Both the position numbers and the translations under genes were made by a program. Below, piece by piece: positions 11,110-23,500 of a DNA stretch of 64,000 nt; positions within the stretch are counted from its first letter, which is position 1; the number at the start of each line of letters is the position of its first letter. A model generated the notes under the pieces. That model had not been told where the DNA came from and ran no database searches. It saw only the letters and a list, made by a program, of their open reading frames with translations. Source of the DNA: Chondrosia reniformis (lineage: Eukaryota > Porifera > Demospongiae > Chondrillida > Chondrillidae); assembly GCA_947172415.1 (NCBI GenBank), contig OX359196.1:2668501-2732500 (forward strand), written 5' to 3'.

Positions 11110-14100
11110 CTAGCTACAAACTGTTTGATAGTATTGTAGCAAAATAAAATCTGCCAAGTCAGGGCAGTAAGTATCATTGACAAACTCCTGAATGGAAACA
11201 CTTGTAACAGTAGTATGTATATTCACCTTTGTCTGAAGGTGTGGAGTTGAAAGGGAGGTCGTATAGCCATGTGTCCTGAAGGTAGTTGCAGGTGGAGGTT
11301 GATATACTCTACTTCTTGCAGCTTGCTTAGCATGTTGAATTGCTGAAAAATCTTTATCCTTCAATATTCTCTTAAATTCCTCTTCTTTCAACTGATCTTC
11401 CCAAAACATTTCTATGATTTCTAGAGAGAAAATATAATACTAGAAGGTACACAAGTAAACAGTATAAAATTAAAAGCACACTCCTGCAGTGTAACCACTT
11501 TGACTGTAGAAGTCTTTTGCTAACATACCTATACCTACCTACATATAGCCACTCAAAATGACTAGTGCAACCTTATAAAGCTATAGATGTTGCTTTTGTA
11601 GAGTGTTTGTAGATCAAAGGGATTCCACTAAATGTAATTTAAAACCATTCTAATCTTTCTATATCTACATATAATGTAAACAAATTAAATGTAACTGCTC
11701 TTGAGATATTAATGACATCACAACAACATAAGGGGATTGAGAAATAGTCACTAGCTTAAATTAATACTTCAGTTGAGTTGAGAAAATGAATACTACATCA
11801 TATACACTTTTAAACTGATTAACCATCTAATACAGTAACCTAGATCCTAATGGTGACTTGGTATATATAGCAGGATCCAGAGTTCAGAAATTATACCTAA
11901 TCTATATTATAACTTAACTATAATGCTTGCTCATCATATGTGACTGACCATGCTAAAAGGTACATATTTTTGCAACTTTACTGAAATTTTACTTACTGGA
12001 AGAATGCCATTTTAATTGTATAAACAAAACAATGGGATATAAATAACCAAAATTAATGTATTACATCTTTATTATACATATAGAGTTGTACGAGAAAACT
12101 AAACTAAACTTTCTCGTCTTTATGCAATAATAAATAGTTCAAACCATAATAACTTAAAATTTGTAACAAATATGACACTTCAATTATGGTATTCATTAAC
12201 ACTACAGAATTCTATTAAATGATACAAAAACCAAGAGTGGATACTTATTCACATGGACGGTCACATTGTCTATAAGAAAATGCACACACTGAAATATACT
12301 TAACAGAATATTTATTCATTCTTTGTGGATACTCTCTTGTACTAACCTCCTAACCTCTTCCCTAACTCATAGGATCCATCAAGTATATCTTGGTATGCTA
12401 TGGCTACAGAGTCTGAAATAGATCCAAAAAATATCCATAGTGGAAATCTTCAAGTCTGTCAGTAATGTGTCCTCTTGCTGTAGTATTTTCTGTATATTTC
12501 TCAACTTCTCCAATTACAACTAATGGAATGACCATGCAGGAATAGGATGTAAAGATTGCTTCAACATTAGAGGTTCAGTGGATAACACCTTTCCTAACCT
12601 TTCAATTTCTGCAACAGTACACCTTCTTCATGGATATCATGGTACTGTTTAAATTTGATATTATTAAAGCAAACAATCTCTGCAACCACCAAAGAGACTG
12701 TATGAAGATATGAAACCATTACCTTCACACATCCAGTAATCATACATCACTTGTATACTTACAATATAGGTGTGATGGTAGCTTCTGTAGAATTTGTAAT
12801 TTGTTCAGGTATCCTTTACTAGTCAGATCAACTAGAGCTACAGACAGCTGTAATTCTTTACTTTGAAGCAACACTTTGGACAGAACTGTATCAATGTTGT
12901 ACATGTAACAGAGATGTGATATTAATTGAGCATCAAATGATAATCAATTGGAAATTAAGCGATTGTAAACACATTCATAATAATGAACTACTTTAATTTT
13001 GATATATTGGAGGTTTTATAAATTGGCTTATCAATAGTTGAATGCTCAAGTATATTCTCAATTTGACATTACAAAAGGGTATGAATAGACACAGGTAAAG
13101 TATACAATTTAGCTCAAGTGTGGCAGCTTAACTGAACATGTAAGGTTGAGAGTGTTACACACAGGTTACTCCAGCTAACAGACTGACTCACCTTGTAATG
13201 CTTGAAAGGCCTTCCTGTCAAAGTGCTCCTTTTCAAGATACTGAATCACTTTTTTGATATCCTCAAATGGCTTAACCCACAGACAAAAGACTAGCCTCAG
13301 TTCCCATTTCCATATCCAAATATCTGAGACTACATATTTGCACTCATCCTCATCCAAGACCTTTGCTTTGTGTTGACAATACAGCAGCACTGATAAAGAG
13401 AACAGTTGTAGTTAGTACATTATAAATTTGAACTTTTCTGAACTTTGCATGTACTCTGTGTTAAATCAATATACTGAGAGATTTAGCATTTTACATCACA
13501 CATATATATACGTATATACTTTTGAGATTCTTTTATTTCTATATGCAACAAATTAGTATGAACTATAGATTATATCTAAAATAAATATGACCGTCCATGC
13601 GATAAGGGGCATTTTCGCGTATGCAATGCTATCATTTGAAAGGGTTTCTGAAGTACTAGTGAATGGTGCAATCGGAAGTGTCATAGCTGTTACGGATCCG
13701 AAGTTACGACACTTTGAAATAGAACCGTTGCCAAACTCAATATGTAAAACAGCTTTACTTCCGTTTAGTTAATAAAATGATGACATCATTGATTGCGCAA
13801 TCTCAAGCAAATCAAATCAAAACAATCGAACGATAATGATATTCACCGTTCCGTATATAGAACAAAATGGTGTATTTCTGGTAGCTTCTATTTAATAAGA
13901 TCGGATTTACCACACAAAGAAGACCGAAATAACGACGGCGACATTGGGAAAGGTTAGAGTAAGGAATATTTAATGATATTATAAGAAAATCGCAGTTTTA
14001 ACCATTTTGCCACGACGTTTTTAAAACGCCCGTATTGAACATATTGCTACAGCGCGAATATGCCCCTTTTCGCATGGACGGTCACAAATGTATATATATC

Positions 14101-17100
14101 TGAAATGTATGGCTATTCCCAATTTCAGTTGTGTCAATACGTACATGCTTTTGGCCGTAGAACAATTTTGAATATTACAGTAGTGACTACTACGGTATTA
14201 TCAATATATACTTATACTGACTGACCATAGCTACTATTTACTATGTATCTGAAACACATGAAGCCTAGTTTAACCCTTTATGCGCGAGTGACGCATATTT
14301 GCGTCTAATAATTAGGTATGGTCAATAGCGAGTGACGCATATTTGCGTTCAAGGTAACAGCGGCTTATTTGTAGCGCACTCTACAGAGGTACGCGCAAGT
14401 ACTGCAGCCGAAACGTTGGCGATACCAAGACTAAAGACGGAGGTTTATTTGTGCGCCTTATTCTGCTTACCACGCTTCACTTGACGGTTTGGTAAACAAT
14501 TTGTTTGAGGCTACGACGCTTCTCCAATGTTCTAGGGCTTTGAAAAGACTACATAAAGATATACCGTTACAAAAGGATGACCAGGGCTCTTCCTGACCGA
14601 ATTTGCTTCCGTAGATAGTCAGAGAAAGCTTCTTATCCGAAGGAACTTAGAAAACATAGCCGTGCTTACTTTCTTCACTAAAAGAGGTAATATCTCGAAA
14701 ATTAGAGCATCTTAGAAGCCAATAGAGCAACAAAATATGGCTAAAAATCGGCATCAAAGTTTTACCGTCATAAAGAGTTGCCACATTCCTATGGAGGTGA
14801 CGAATTTTAATTCCTGCCTCATGGTGTCCTCGTGACAATTAAATATCGCTTCTGGTGATTATTACGCCCACGTAATTATCTCGCGCATAAAGGGTTAAAA
14901 TCCTTTCTATAATGGTACACACTTTGTATTGTTTCCAGAATATCATTTAATTAAAAACAATGTACTCAGTGGGAAAAGCTTACGTACCGTATATCTTTTA
15001 AAGCTTGAGAAGTGTATTTGATCAGTTGATACTTTATGTAGAAACAACAACACAGTGTTGTTCGTGAATGTTAAACCTTACCTTTTAGCTTTGATACCTC
15101 TCCACTATTCTTTTCGTGCCTCCTTAATAACTCTTCAATCCTCTCCATATCTGAGACTGATTTGTTGGAGGCATTTATAAAACTGTAATATCCGTACTTT
15201 CTTACTTCATCTTCTGTGAGCAATCTCTCTTCATATAGTGATTTGAATGCTATATACAGTATATACAGGGAGAAACAAGACAGAATATAGTTCAAATACA
15301 ATACATACATTGGCAAGCTGAACAGCTTATTAATGGTTGTACGTAAATATGTAAATATGAAGAACCTTATAATATACGTAGAAGTCGATATTAAGACGGT
15401 TTAATGGGTGAAAGTTTATCCAAACAATTAGATTATAATTTAGTTGGAAATTGAAACAAACTGTAAGAATATTTTAACATTTAATCGATTAGAAATGTTC
15501 AATCTCTATGATATTAAAACAAGTTCTACACAAACCAGCAAATAATCCATGTAAAATGGCTATTAAATTGAACTTTTTATTTTGCTATTGAAATAATATC
15601 ATGTTAATTGTCAAATACTAAAACTTGGAACTGTTTCACAACAGTAAGATCACAATAACATAAGAATATGTTTAATATTATGCAAGTCTTTGAAGCATGC
15701 ACCTTGTATTCTATTATCGACACTATCTAGAAGATAATAAGCTTGCTATACCATTCTGCCGCCTCATAGCTAGATTTGTCCATAATTGGGTGCTTTCTCA
15801 ATACATGTATAAAAGAATTTGATGTTTCACTACATTCTTAAATCCTTACATTAGAAACATTTAATCTTCTACAAGAGCTTGCACATTTGGGATCCCATGC
15901 CATATTCAATAAATCAAATTAATGCAATATGCAAAATCCATAACATTCTACAAACATTTAAACTTGGAACTGTTTCACAACAGTAAGATCACAATTACAT
16001 AAGAATCTGTATACTCAGAGTAACTTACTCTTCAAACGCTGCAAGTAATCACTGTCAAACCTCTCCTTCTCAAGGAACTGGACTGTTTCTTGCATATTTT
16101 CAATTGGTTTGACAGACAAATGAGATACAAGCTTCCTTTTCCAATCTAGAATTCCAGCGAAAGCTATATCTTTACACTCCTCCCCACTCAGGACTTTGTT
16201 TTCATGACGAAACTGATGCAAAACTGTTGAAAGAGCAAACATTTTACTGACACAGATGAAAAGAAGACAGAGTCAATGTAACCTTGAATAAATCATTAAC
16301 AGGTGCACATACCTTTATACTCAAACTGAAGTGACTTTACAAAATAACATGAAACACACTGATACATACATTAGTGGAGAGATATTATTTTAACTATAGT
16401 GTTATCACATTTCATTAGAAAACATCATTCAATATTATGCAAGTCTGTGAGGCATGCACCTTGTATTCTACTATCGACACTATCTAGATTAGCTGAAGAT
16501 AATATATAAGCTTGCTATACCATTCTGCCACCTCATAGCTAGATTTGTCCATAATTGGGTGCTTTCTCAATACATGCATAAAACAATTTGATGTTTCACT
16601 ACATTCTTAAATTCTTACATTAGAAACGTTTAATCTTCTACAAGAGCTTGCACATTTGGGGTCCCATGCCATATTCAACAAATCACATTAATGTAATATG
16701 CAAATTCCATAACATTCTACACACATTTAAACCTGGAACTGTTAATTCACAACAGTAAGATCACAATTACATAAGAATATGTATACTCAGAGTAACTTAC
16801 TCTTCAAACGCTGCAAGTAATCACTGTCAAACCTCTCCTTCTCAAGGAACTGGACTGTTTCTTGCATATTTTCAATTGGTTTGACAGACAAATGAGATAC
16901 AAGCTTCCTTTCCCAATCTAGAATTCCAGCTAAAGCTATATCTTTACACTCCTCTTCACTTAGGACTTTGTCTTCTTGATGAAAATGATGCAAAACTGTT
17001 GAAAGAGCAAACATTTTACTGACACAGATGAAAAGAAGCCAGAATCAATGTAATCTTGAATAAATCATTAACAGGTGCACATACCTTTATACTCAAACTG

Positions 17101-17902
17101 AAGTGACAATACGAAACACACTGACATGCATGCAAATGCATTAGTGGAGAAGACATTATTTTAACTACGTATGTTTACTTATAGCGTTATTTATTTCATA
17201 GAAAACATCTTAAAATACAATACAAAAACAATGAATCAAACGTATAGAGATGAGACACATAATTCTGAACAAACACACAGTTGATTTTAGATAATGTAAC
17301 AATGAAAGTTACATGTAAGAAACTAACATGTAAGTACAAAAGAGCTATTTACTGTTTTTCTTCCTCTTATGTACCACAAATTGTTACATTTCCTAGCACT
17401 TCAGCAGTTGGCTTGTAATGCAGATAATATTGTTATTGCATTAAGAGCCACTTATTTCTATTAAAGACATGGATTCTCTCAACTTTACACTATTTCTCAT
17501 GTCAGATGAAACAGATGAAATATACTATAAGTGTTTCAGTTTAGTGAATGATGATGATGTTTCAACGGCTTGCATAGTGATTATCCCAAAGGGCAACAAA
17601 CACAGATTATTGGGAAAAGTGGTATCATGCTTTATTTTGTAGGCATGCATTACACATGATGATTTCAATCCAAGTAAAATAGCATAAAATATCTCAGATT
17701 ACTTTGACCTAACCAGTAATAACAGCATACACTACAGCTAGCATTCTTAATGACTGATGGATTGAAGGTTTGGAGACCAAGATGTTCCTCAACAAACTGA
17801 AATGTACTGAAAACATATTCACTTACTGTGTTTGCACTGAGGACTACACCTCCAGTCCTCTGCCAAACAAGGACAACGAGTGTCAAGTTTTTCTGATGCC
17901 AT
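11110..17902 (-). CDS. Gene 1a: CARD-like exon-array protein, 443 aa
   Basis: Exons: 17827-17902, 16801-16995, 16029-16223, 15082-15249, 13192-13389, 12763-12885, 12347-12412, 11110-11420. They total 1332 nt in one frame. It starts MASEKLDTRCPC. All internal exons are phase 1 at both ends, so copies can be added or lost without a frameshift. Two near-identical 65-residue exons (KVLSEEECKDIALAG, ERKLVSHLSVKPIEN, FLEKERFDSDYLQRLKS) are followed by more diverged relatives (ERLLTEDEVRK; KVLDEDECKYVVSD; KELQLSVALVDL). The pattern of short amphipathic helices and the L(S/T)-E-(E/D)-E motif resembles CARD helices 3 to 6, but the family call is by eye. The last exon (EMFWEDQLKEEEFKRIL) runs to a stop. 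An AATAAA on the minus strand lies about 200 bp downstream. Head-to-head with DDX1 copy A. Confidence 0.72.
13587..14084. mobile_element. MITE with GACCGTCCATGCG terminal inverted repeats
   Basis: About 498 bp in a gene 1a intron. Left end (a)tgaccgtccatgcgataag, right end its inverted complement (cttttcgcatggacggtca). The ends extend as about 40 bp imperfect TIRs. Gene 2a at 27312 shows the empty site: its aaataaatg reads as aaataaat[element]aaatg here, giving an aaat target duplication. No transposase. Insertion postdates the gene duplication, or it was lost from the other copy. Confidence 0.85.
14270..14898. mobile_element. piggyBac-type MITE with TTAA target duplication
   Basis: Starts TTAA-CCCTTTATGCGCGAG and ends CTCGCGCATAAAGGG-TTAA. 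The CCC start and TTAA duplication are the signature of the piggyBac superfamily. Interior about 620 bp, non-coding apart from a chance short frame, with a tandem gagtgacgcatatttgcgt motif near the left end. It is inserted in a gene 1a intron. Gene 2a lacks it at the matching place (near 27490). Confidence 0.9.
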
Positions 17903-18311
17903 TGCAATGTTCTACAATACACACCTATACGTGGAGGTCAAGGAGATTATCATTGTGTAAATATAGATACAACTACAGGATTTCTATTTAAATCCTCTTA
18001 AAGTGCTAAAGTGTCACAAGCTAGAGTACTTATTTCCTATCGCCTATAGATGTGCAGTGGATATAGTACAGTATGACAGTTATATGATCCATGATCAGCT
18101 GTAGGAAAGAGTGCGCAGATCATCAGACCGGTAACTAGATTATGTCACTCATGATGAACCTCGCGATGAACTGAAAGGCGATCCAAAATTAAAGCGAGTA
18201 CGTATAAGTAGGGTGTGTCTAAGAGGCGTGACCCTCAAATAGTATGTTCTAGAGTAGGGTGTTACTCGCTATCTAAAATTATCGTTAATCGCGATCTGTG
18301 TAGTGCGCGAA
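17903..18311. promoter_or_regulatory. Divergent promoter between gene 1a and DDX1 copy A
   Basis: 409 bp between the start codon of gene 1a (-) and that of DDX1 copy A (+). It is locally richer in CG dinucleotides than the surrounding introns. About 200 bp next to DDX1 (gtagggtgtgtct, aggcgtgaccctc, ttatcgttaatcgcgatctg) is conserved in the copy B interval, suggesting shared control elements. No TATA box was evident. Transcription start sites cannot be placed from sequence alone. Confidence 0.6.
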
Positions 18312-19644
18312 ATGACTGCATTTTCAAGTTAGTCAAGAAACGAGTGTTAGCTAGCTTATAAATAGTCACAATTTGTTCCATTTTGTGTACAAGAGCTTGG
18401 AGTGTTACCTGAAATAGTTCAGGCTATTGAAGAAATTGATTGGCTGTACGTTCTGTAGATTGTGTGACAGCAGTTGAACCTATTTCATTCGTCTGTCCCT
18501 TTCCTGTACAGTCTCCCCACTGACGTACAAGCGGAGGCTGTCCCCTTAATACTTGGAGAAGGTGACGTGTTAATGGTAATTCGATCTATACTTTCAAACA
18601 GAATTTATTAGCTAAACCTGTCTCCTTCTCCTTAAATCCTTATAGGCTGCAGAGACGGGAAGTGGCAAGACTGGAGTGAGTTGTGTGTACTTGTGTGTAT
18701 ATCAACCATTGGCTAATATCAATGAATAATCTAACACATCATTTCTCAAACATGCTACATCTACTTTACAATATATGGCATATAGGGAAGTAAACCTAGT
18801 GATAGTTTTGGACGAGGATACAAGAGTTTTCTCCTTCTTCTCTTCTTCACTGGGCCAGACAACTGTTTCTGGGAATCCCACCATTCATCAGTGACCCTGG
18901 GAATATGTAATGTGACTTATAAAACGTGTATCTCTGCTGTGGCTTTATTGTCTACAAGTAACTGAATAATTTGCTGACAGTTGCTATGCAGCAGACATGT
19001 GTACATGCTATTCTTATTCATGTAGTCTATATGTGTGTGGTACTGCTGTTAGTTGCATCTGATGTCTGTGTTGTGTGATATAGGCCTTTAGTCTTCCAGT
19101 GATACAAGTGGTGTACGAAACTATAAGAGACAGAAAAGAAGGGAAAATGGGAAAAAGAAGTTGAAAATCAGGTCAGTCGACTCACATGATATATAAACTG
19201 GTACTACATGATCTACACTAACTAAAACTGTCATTTGTAGATGAACCTGAAAAGCTTGTAATGAATGTGTACGACAGGAATGATGCTTTAGGTAAGTGTG
19301 TATTTATCATGTAACCACTTGACTCACATGTTTCTGAGCTGTACAAGAAATGAACTAAAGAATGTGTAACAATGTAAAGGAGTTAATTGCACCCTCTGAC
19401 CGTATACGTAGACTCTCCATTGTAAATAGACCCATTTATCCAAAGATTTAAGCCAGGTGCAAAGGGTATGATGTGATAGGAATAATTAATCACTTGGAGA
19501 TATTATACCTGACCAACCAAGTGACCAATGTCTGATCTTGATTGTATAATATGACCTGTAAAGTGTGTATCTCTCCTGTAGCTATAAGTCCTGATGGTGT
19601 GCTGTGTCAGTCTCGAGAGCACAAGTCGTGGCACGGCTGTAGAT
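18312..19644 (+). pseudogene. DDX1: DDX1 copy A, truncated 5' end (exons 1-6 and part of 7)
   Basis: Same exon structure as copy B: 18312-18327 (MTAFS), 18394-18445, 18512-18575, 18646-18675 (Walker [10 protein letters not shown]), 19086-19161, 19243-19292, then SPRY exon 7 from about 19582. Exon 7 breaks off at about 19644 after the residues CRST and joins unrelated sequence resembling the preceding intron. It keeps the promoter and an intact P-loop, so it could be transcribed, but it cannot make a helicase. One family residue differs: LGEGD where copy B has LGGGD. Confidence 0.85.
18784..18908 (+). repeat. R1 dispersed repeat in DDX1 copy A intron
   Basis: Plus-strand R1 copy, matched by the copy at 35289-35414 in the same intron of copy B. 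It was present before that duplication. Confidence 0.7.
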
Positions 19645-19867
19645 CCACTGCAGCCAGCTGCAAAGGGGCATGATGTGATAGTTAATAAAAGGAAGAATGG
19701 AGGAACTACAAACATTTTCTTTTGATGAGAGCACTATTACAAAACATAACTTGCAAAACATTTAACCCCCTATGTGTCTGCATGCTTTAAGTTTATACTT
19801 CAAACAAGTTTTAAAGATAATACTCATAAGTACTTAGCTTCAGCAGACATTTTCATATTCTAATCCA
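19645..19867. other. Junction sequence after truncated DDX1
   Basis: About 220 bp following the break in exon 7. The first 40 bp (cagccagctgcaaaggggca) resemble DDX1 intron 6 near 19450. The rest shows no gene or recognisable repeat. Confidence 0.5.
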
Positions 19868-20410
19868 CTAACTTATAATTGTGATTGTAAAGAACATGTA
19901 CAGCCACTTGAGATACAGCGGCACAACATAATTATTTCCCATAAGTTTGAAGCAGTTAGAAGAAATCCTTAGCAGCAGCCATTTGGTCTTACTTTTATCC
20001 TTAGGGGCATCATTTAACACACGTTTAACTATATTTGATTCTGTTAACTTCATTAGCCTATGCCAGTACATGAGAGCCTTCAATTTTACCCTCCATCTGA
20101 CTGGCATCCATCCACCTTCAATTTCTAGTGCTGTAATATGATGGTGAATGCCTACCCCCTTAAAACTTCCTAATGCCCTATTCTGTGCACTACTTAGTGC
20201 TCTACATTCAGTCAATACACCCCATACCTCTGCTCCATAGTCCATAACAGTTGTTATGATGGTGTTATACAACCTGGTAAAGAGCAGATATGTATTGGGG
20301 ATCTATAGATCTCTAAAACTACATGCAGTGCACTAAAGGCTCTGTTACTCTTGGACAGGTGGTCCTGCATCATTCCATTATAATCTAAAAACTCTGAGGT
20401 AGGTATGCCT
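19868..20410 (-). mobile_element. Non-LTR retrotransposon relic (C-terminal reverse transcriptase region)
   Basis: A 134-residue open frame contains TTVMDYGAEVWG followed by QNRALGSFKGVG and LEIEGGWMPVRWRVKLK, then MYWHRLMKL. This is the spacing of the region after the catalytic reverse-transcriptase core in LINE elements (YG.E.WG ... QN.ALR). The upstream part continues in pieces to about 20410 (SEFLDYNGMMQDHLSKS). No RT catalytic box or complete ends are present. Decayed fragment downstream of gene 2b. Confidence 0.75.
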
Positions 20411-20591
20411 ACGTACAGATGTAGCTGTCAATAATGTCTATCTCTGTTAAATATAATAATATAGATAATTTAAAGAATACAAGAATATTACTATGTATTA
20501 CTGAATTTAACTAGTGGAGGTACTATGTACAGTATGTATATACATATACGTAGTGCTAATATATACTATATAAAGGGAAAACACTCCAATT

Positions 20592-23500
20592 TTATGGACA
20601 TTGGTCTTTAGCAATTTCTTTAGCTAGTTGAGTCATATCTAGTCCTGGTTGCTTTAGCTTGTTACAGAACTCTGTCCATGTTGGATTCTTAGTGATCTCT
20701 AACCATTTGTTGAGAATCAATATGCACTTGTCCTGAGGTGTTAATTCACCAGAATGTATGGAGAGGACATAGTCCTTAACACCAAGGACTATTCCTAATG
20801 GCAGCAATTTGCTTGATAGCTTGCCAACATAAGGTAATAACGTTTCTATTGTAAGTGGACCCCTCACAGCCAGCTCTGTGTCTATACCATACGTACATAG
20901 GAAAGTAATAAACATATTTGTATAATATAACTTAAGGTACATACATTCGTATACTGTATATAACTTTTTGCCTTCTTAAATAGCACACATTATTTCAATT
21001 AAGGTTCTTATTAACTGTTAAGACTAACACATACGGTAGGCACGGAAATTATCTTTACATTCCGTAAGGTACTACCTTAGGAACTACCTGGTAGGAACCA
21101 GGTAGTACCCTGTAGGACTCGGGTACTTCGCGAGGGTAATTGTAAAGTACCCGTACTAAAATAAAAGTACCTTTTCAACCGATAAGTACCTCGAAAGTAC
21201 CTCGATCGTACGATCGTAAAAAGTACCCGTATTTTTGATCGGTATTCACCGAGCGCAATGTGTAAATAGCTAGTTGCCTTAGGTGGCTCAATGACACACG
21301 AGCTGTTAATAGTTTGGTATTTAATAGCCTTCCGAGGCTGTCTAAAACTACCCAGTTCCTACCATAAAAGTAATACTATTTTACCCCGATAGTATATTAA
21401 TCGTTGCTACAACGCAAACACTAGTACTGGTAGCTTTTTAAAACTACCAGTACTTATTTTCAAATACCGGTACTTCATTTTCAAATACCGGTACTCTGAA
21501 TCAATGTTCGGGTAGTTACAACTACCCACGTAAAGATAATTTCCGTGCCTACCGTAGTGACGCTTTTCAGCTCAGCAATAAACATGAAGCAGAGCATAAA
21601 CTAGAGTAAGCTGGCTAGATCTGAGATTTTTAAAAGTACATTTTTGGCAAACAGTGAAGAATGTACATAATTAGAATAATTAGTATATAAGCTGTGTATA
21701 CCTTGCTGATCTTTTGTTGGATTTGCTTTAGCTCCCGAACCATCCTTGAAGGTTGAAGCTACATTCAACAAGAGTACATTTTAAGAGGAACTAATTGACA
21801 GATCAAACAAATTAAAAACTTACCTTTTGTGGAAAGATTACAATGAAAACTGAAACCGTCAATAGATTTAACTCCTTGTAGAGACACATTTTCATAAGGT
21901 GGATTTTTAGAAGTGGACCCACAATTTGGTACAAGAGTGAGAAATGGAGGATACATCTCTACTTTAAAGTCATCTTTTAATTTCTTTTTATTTCCAATTT
22001 GATACACAATTTTATTCTTCTCAATCTGTATACACAATACAAGGCCAATCCATGACATGATCCAAAGAGTTTATTACTCCATATTAACAGCCAAAAATAG
22101 CACCGAAATACACTATACACCAATATTAGTAATTACTCAGCCACAAAACCACCTTACAGGTCACTTTATATAATCTCCAATCAATACATGTAGTTCAGAA
22201 TCTATACAAAGTCCTAACTTGATGCTGTGTACTACAAACCTGTTGGGCTCCAGAAAATACACCATGGCAACCGGGTTCTAGCTCACACTTCAGTGTTTCT
22301 CCGCCTTCCAAAAATATGAATTCACAAGACTGTCCAACTCTGCGAAAAACTTTCCAATACTTTTCTAATATCTAGAGGATGTACATAAGTTATGTAAAAC
22401 CAGAAAACATTTCTAGAAAGAGAAAACACAAACCTTGATCCAAACATTATGTTTGTAAGTAGCAGCTATTCGTGTGGTTATACTAGTATCCTTTGACTCC
22501 CACTTCCAAGCAGAAGCAAGATACTCAAAAGGATCATTTAAACGTGACGCTTTAGTAAAGAGGGTGCAATGTCCTGTGATGAGGAAATCCCTGCCATTAC
22601 CTGCCCCTTCATAGTCCTCAAATGTGAACTTGTTATTCACAGGAGAGTGAGGTGCCATCATCATCTTAATTTTGTCACCATCTGCACTCCAGTGAGGAAG
22701 GTGGAGGGTGATGGGACTCTTGATGTCTTTACTGTTGTAGTGGATATACACCACAGGGCTGGCCAGTTTATAACCAGCTGGTACCACCAGAGGACCATCC
22801 ATTATAATACCATATCTGATCTGCACCTTCCTCTTAGCAACAGCTCCCTCTGGTACCTCCAGATAAGGGACGTCACTATCCACTGGTCTGCCCCCTTCCG
22901 GTTCCAAACTGAACCTTCCTCCAGTTTGGTCTACTTGAAGAGACTGTATCCCAAATGGGATCCAACACAGCTGGTCTAGTTGCTCTTCATGCTCTGTCAA
23001 TTAGAGAGTGTAACAGAAGCAGTATTCATGCATATGAGGATGCTTGGGTCCTCCATATACATAGAGATACGTAAAAAATTAATGTACGTATTGCACACAT
23101 ACATACAACACTATACACACCTATTTCATGAGGGGAGGGGTCACCAGGTTCTTTGAATTTAACTAGTGGAGGTACTATGTACAGTATGTATATACATATA
23201 CGTAGTGCTAATATATACTATATAAAGGGAAAACACTCCAATTTTATGGACATTGGTCTTTAGCAATTTCTTTAGCTAGTTGAGTCATATCTAGTCCTGG
23301 TTGCTTTAGCTTGTTACAGAACTCTGTCCATGTTGGATTCTTAGTGATCTCTAACCATTTGTTGAGAATCAATATGCACTTGTCCTGAGGTGTTAATTCA
23401 CCAGAATGTATGGAGAGGACATAGTCCTTAACACCAAGGACTATTCCTAATGGCAGCAATTTGCTTGATAGCTTGCCAACATAAGGTAATAACGTTTCTA

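Noticed and set aside
14647-14838. 63-codon minus frame inside the piggyBac MITE
   Set aside because: Too short, no transposase similarity, lies within a non-autonomous element.
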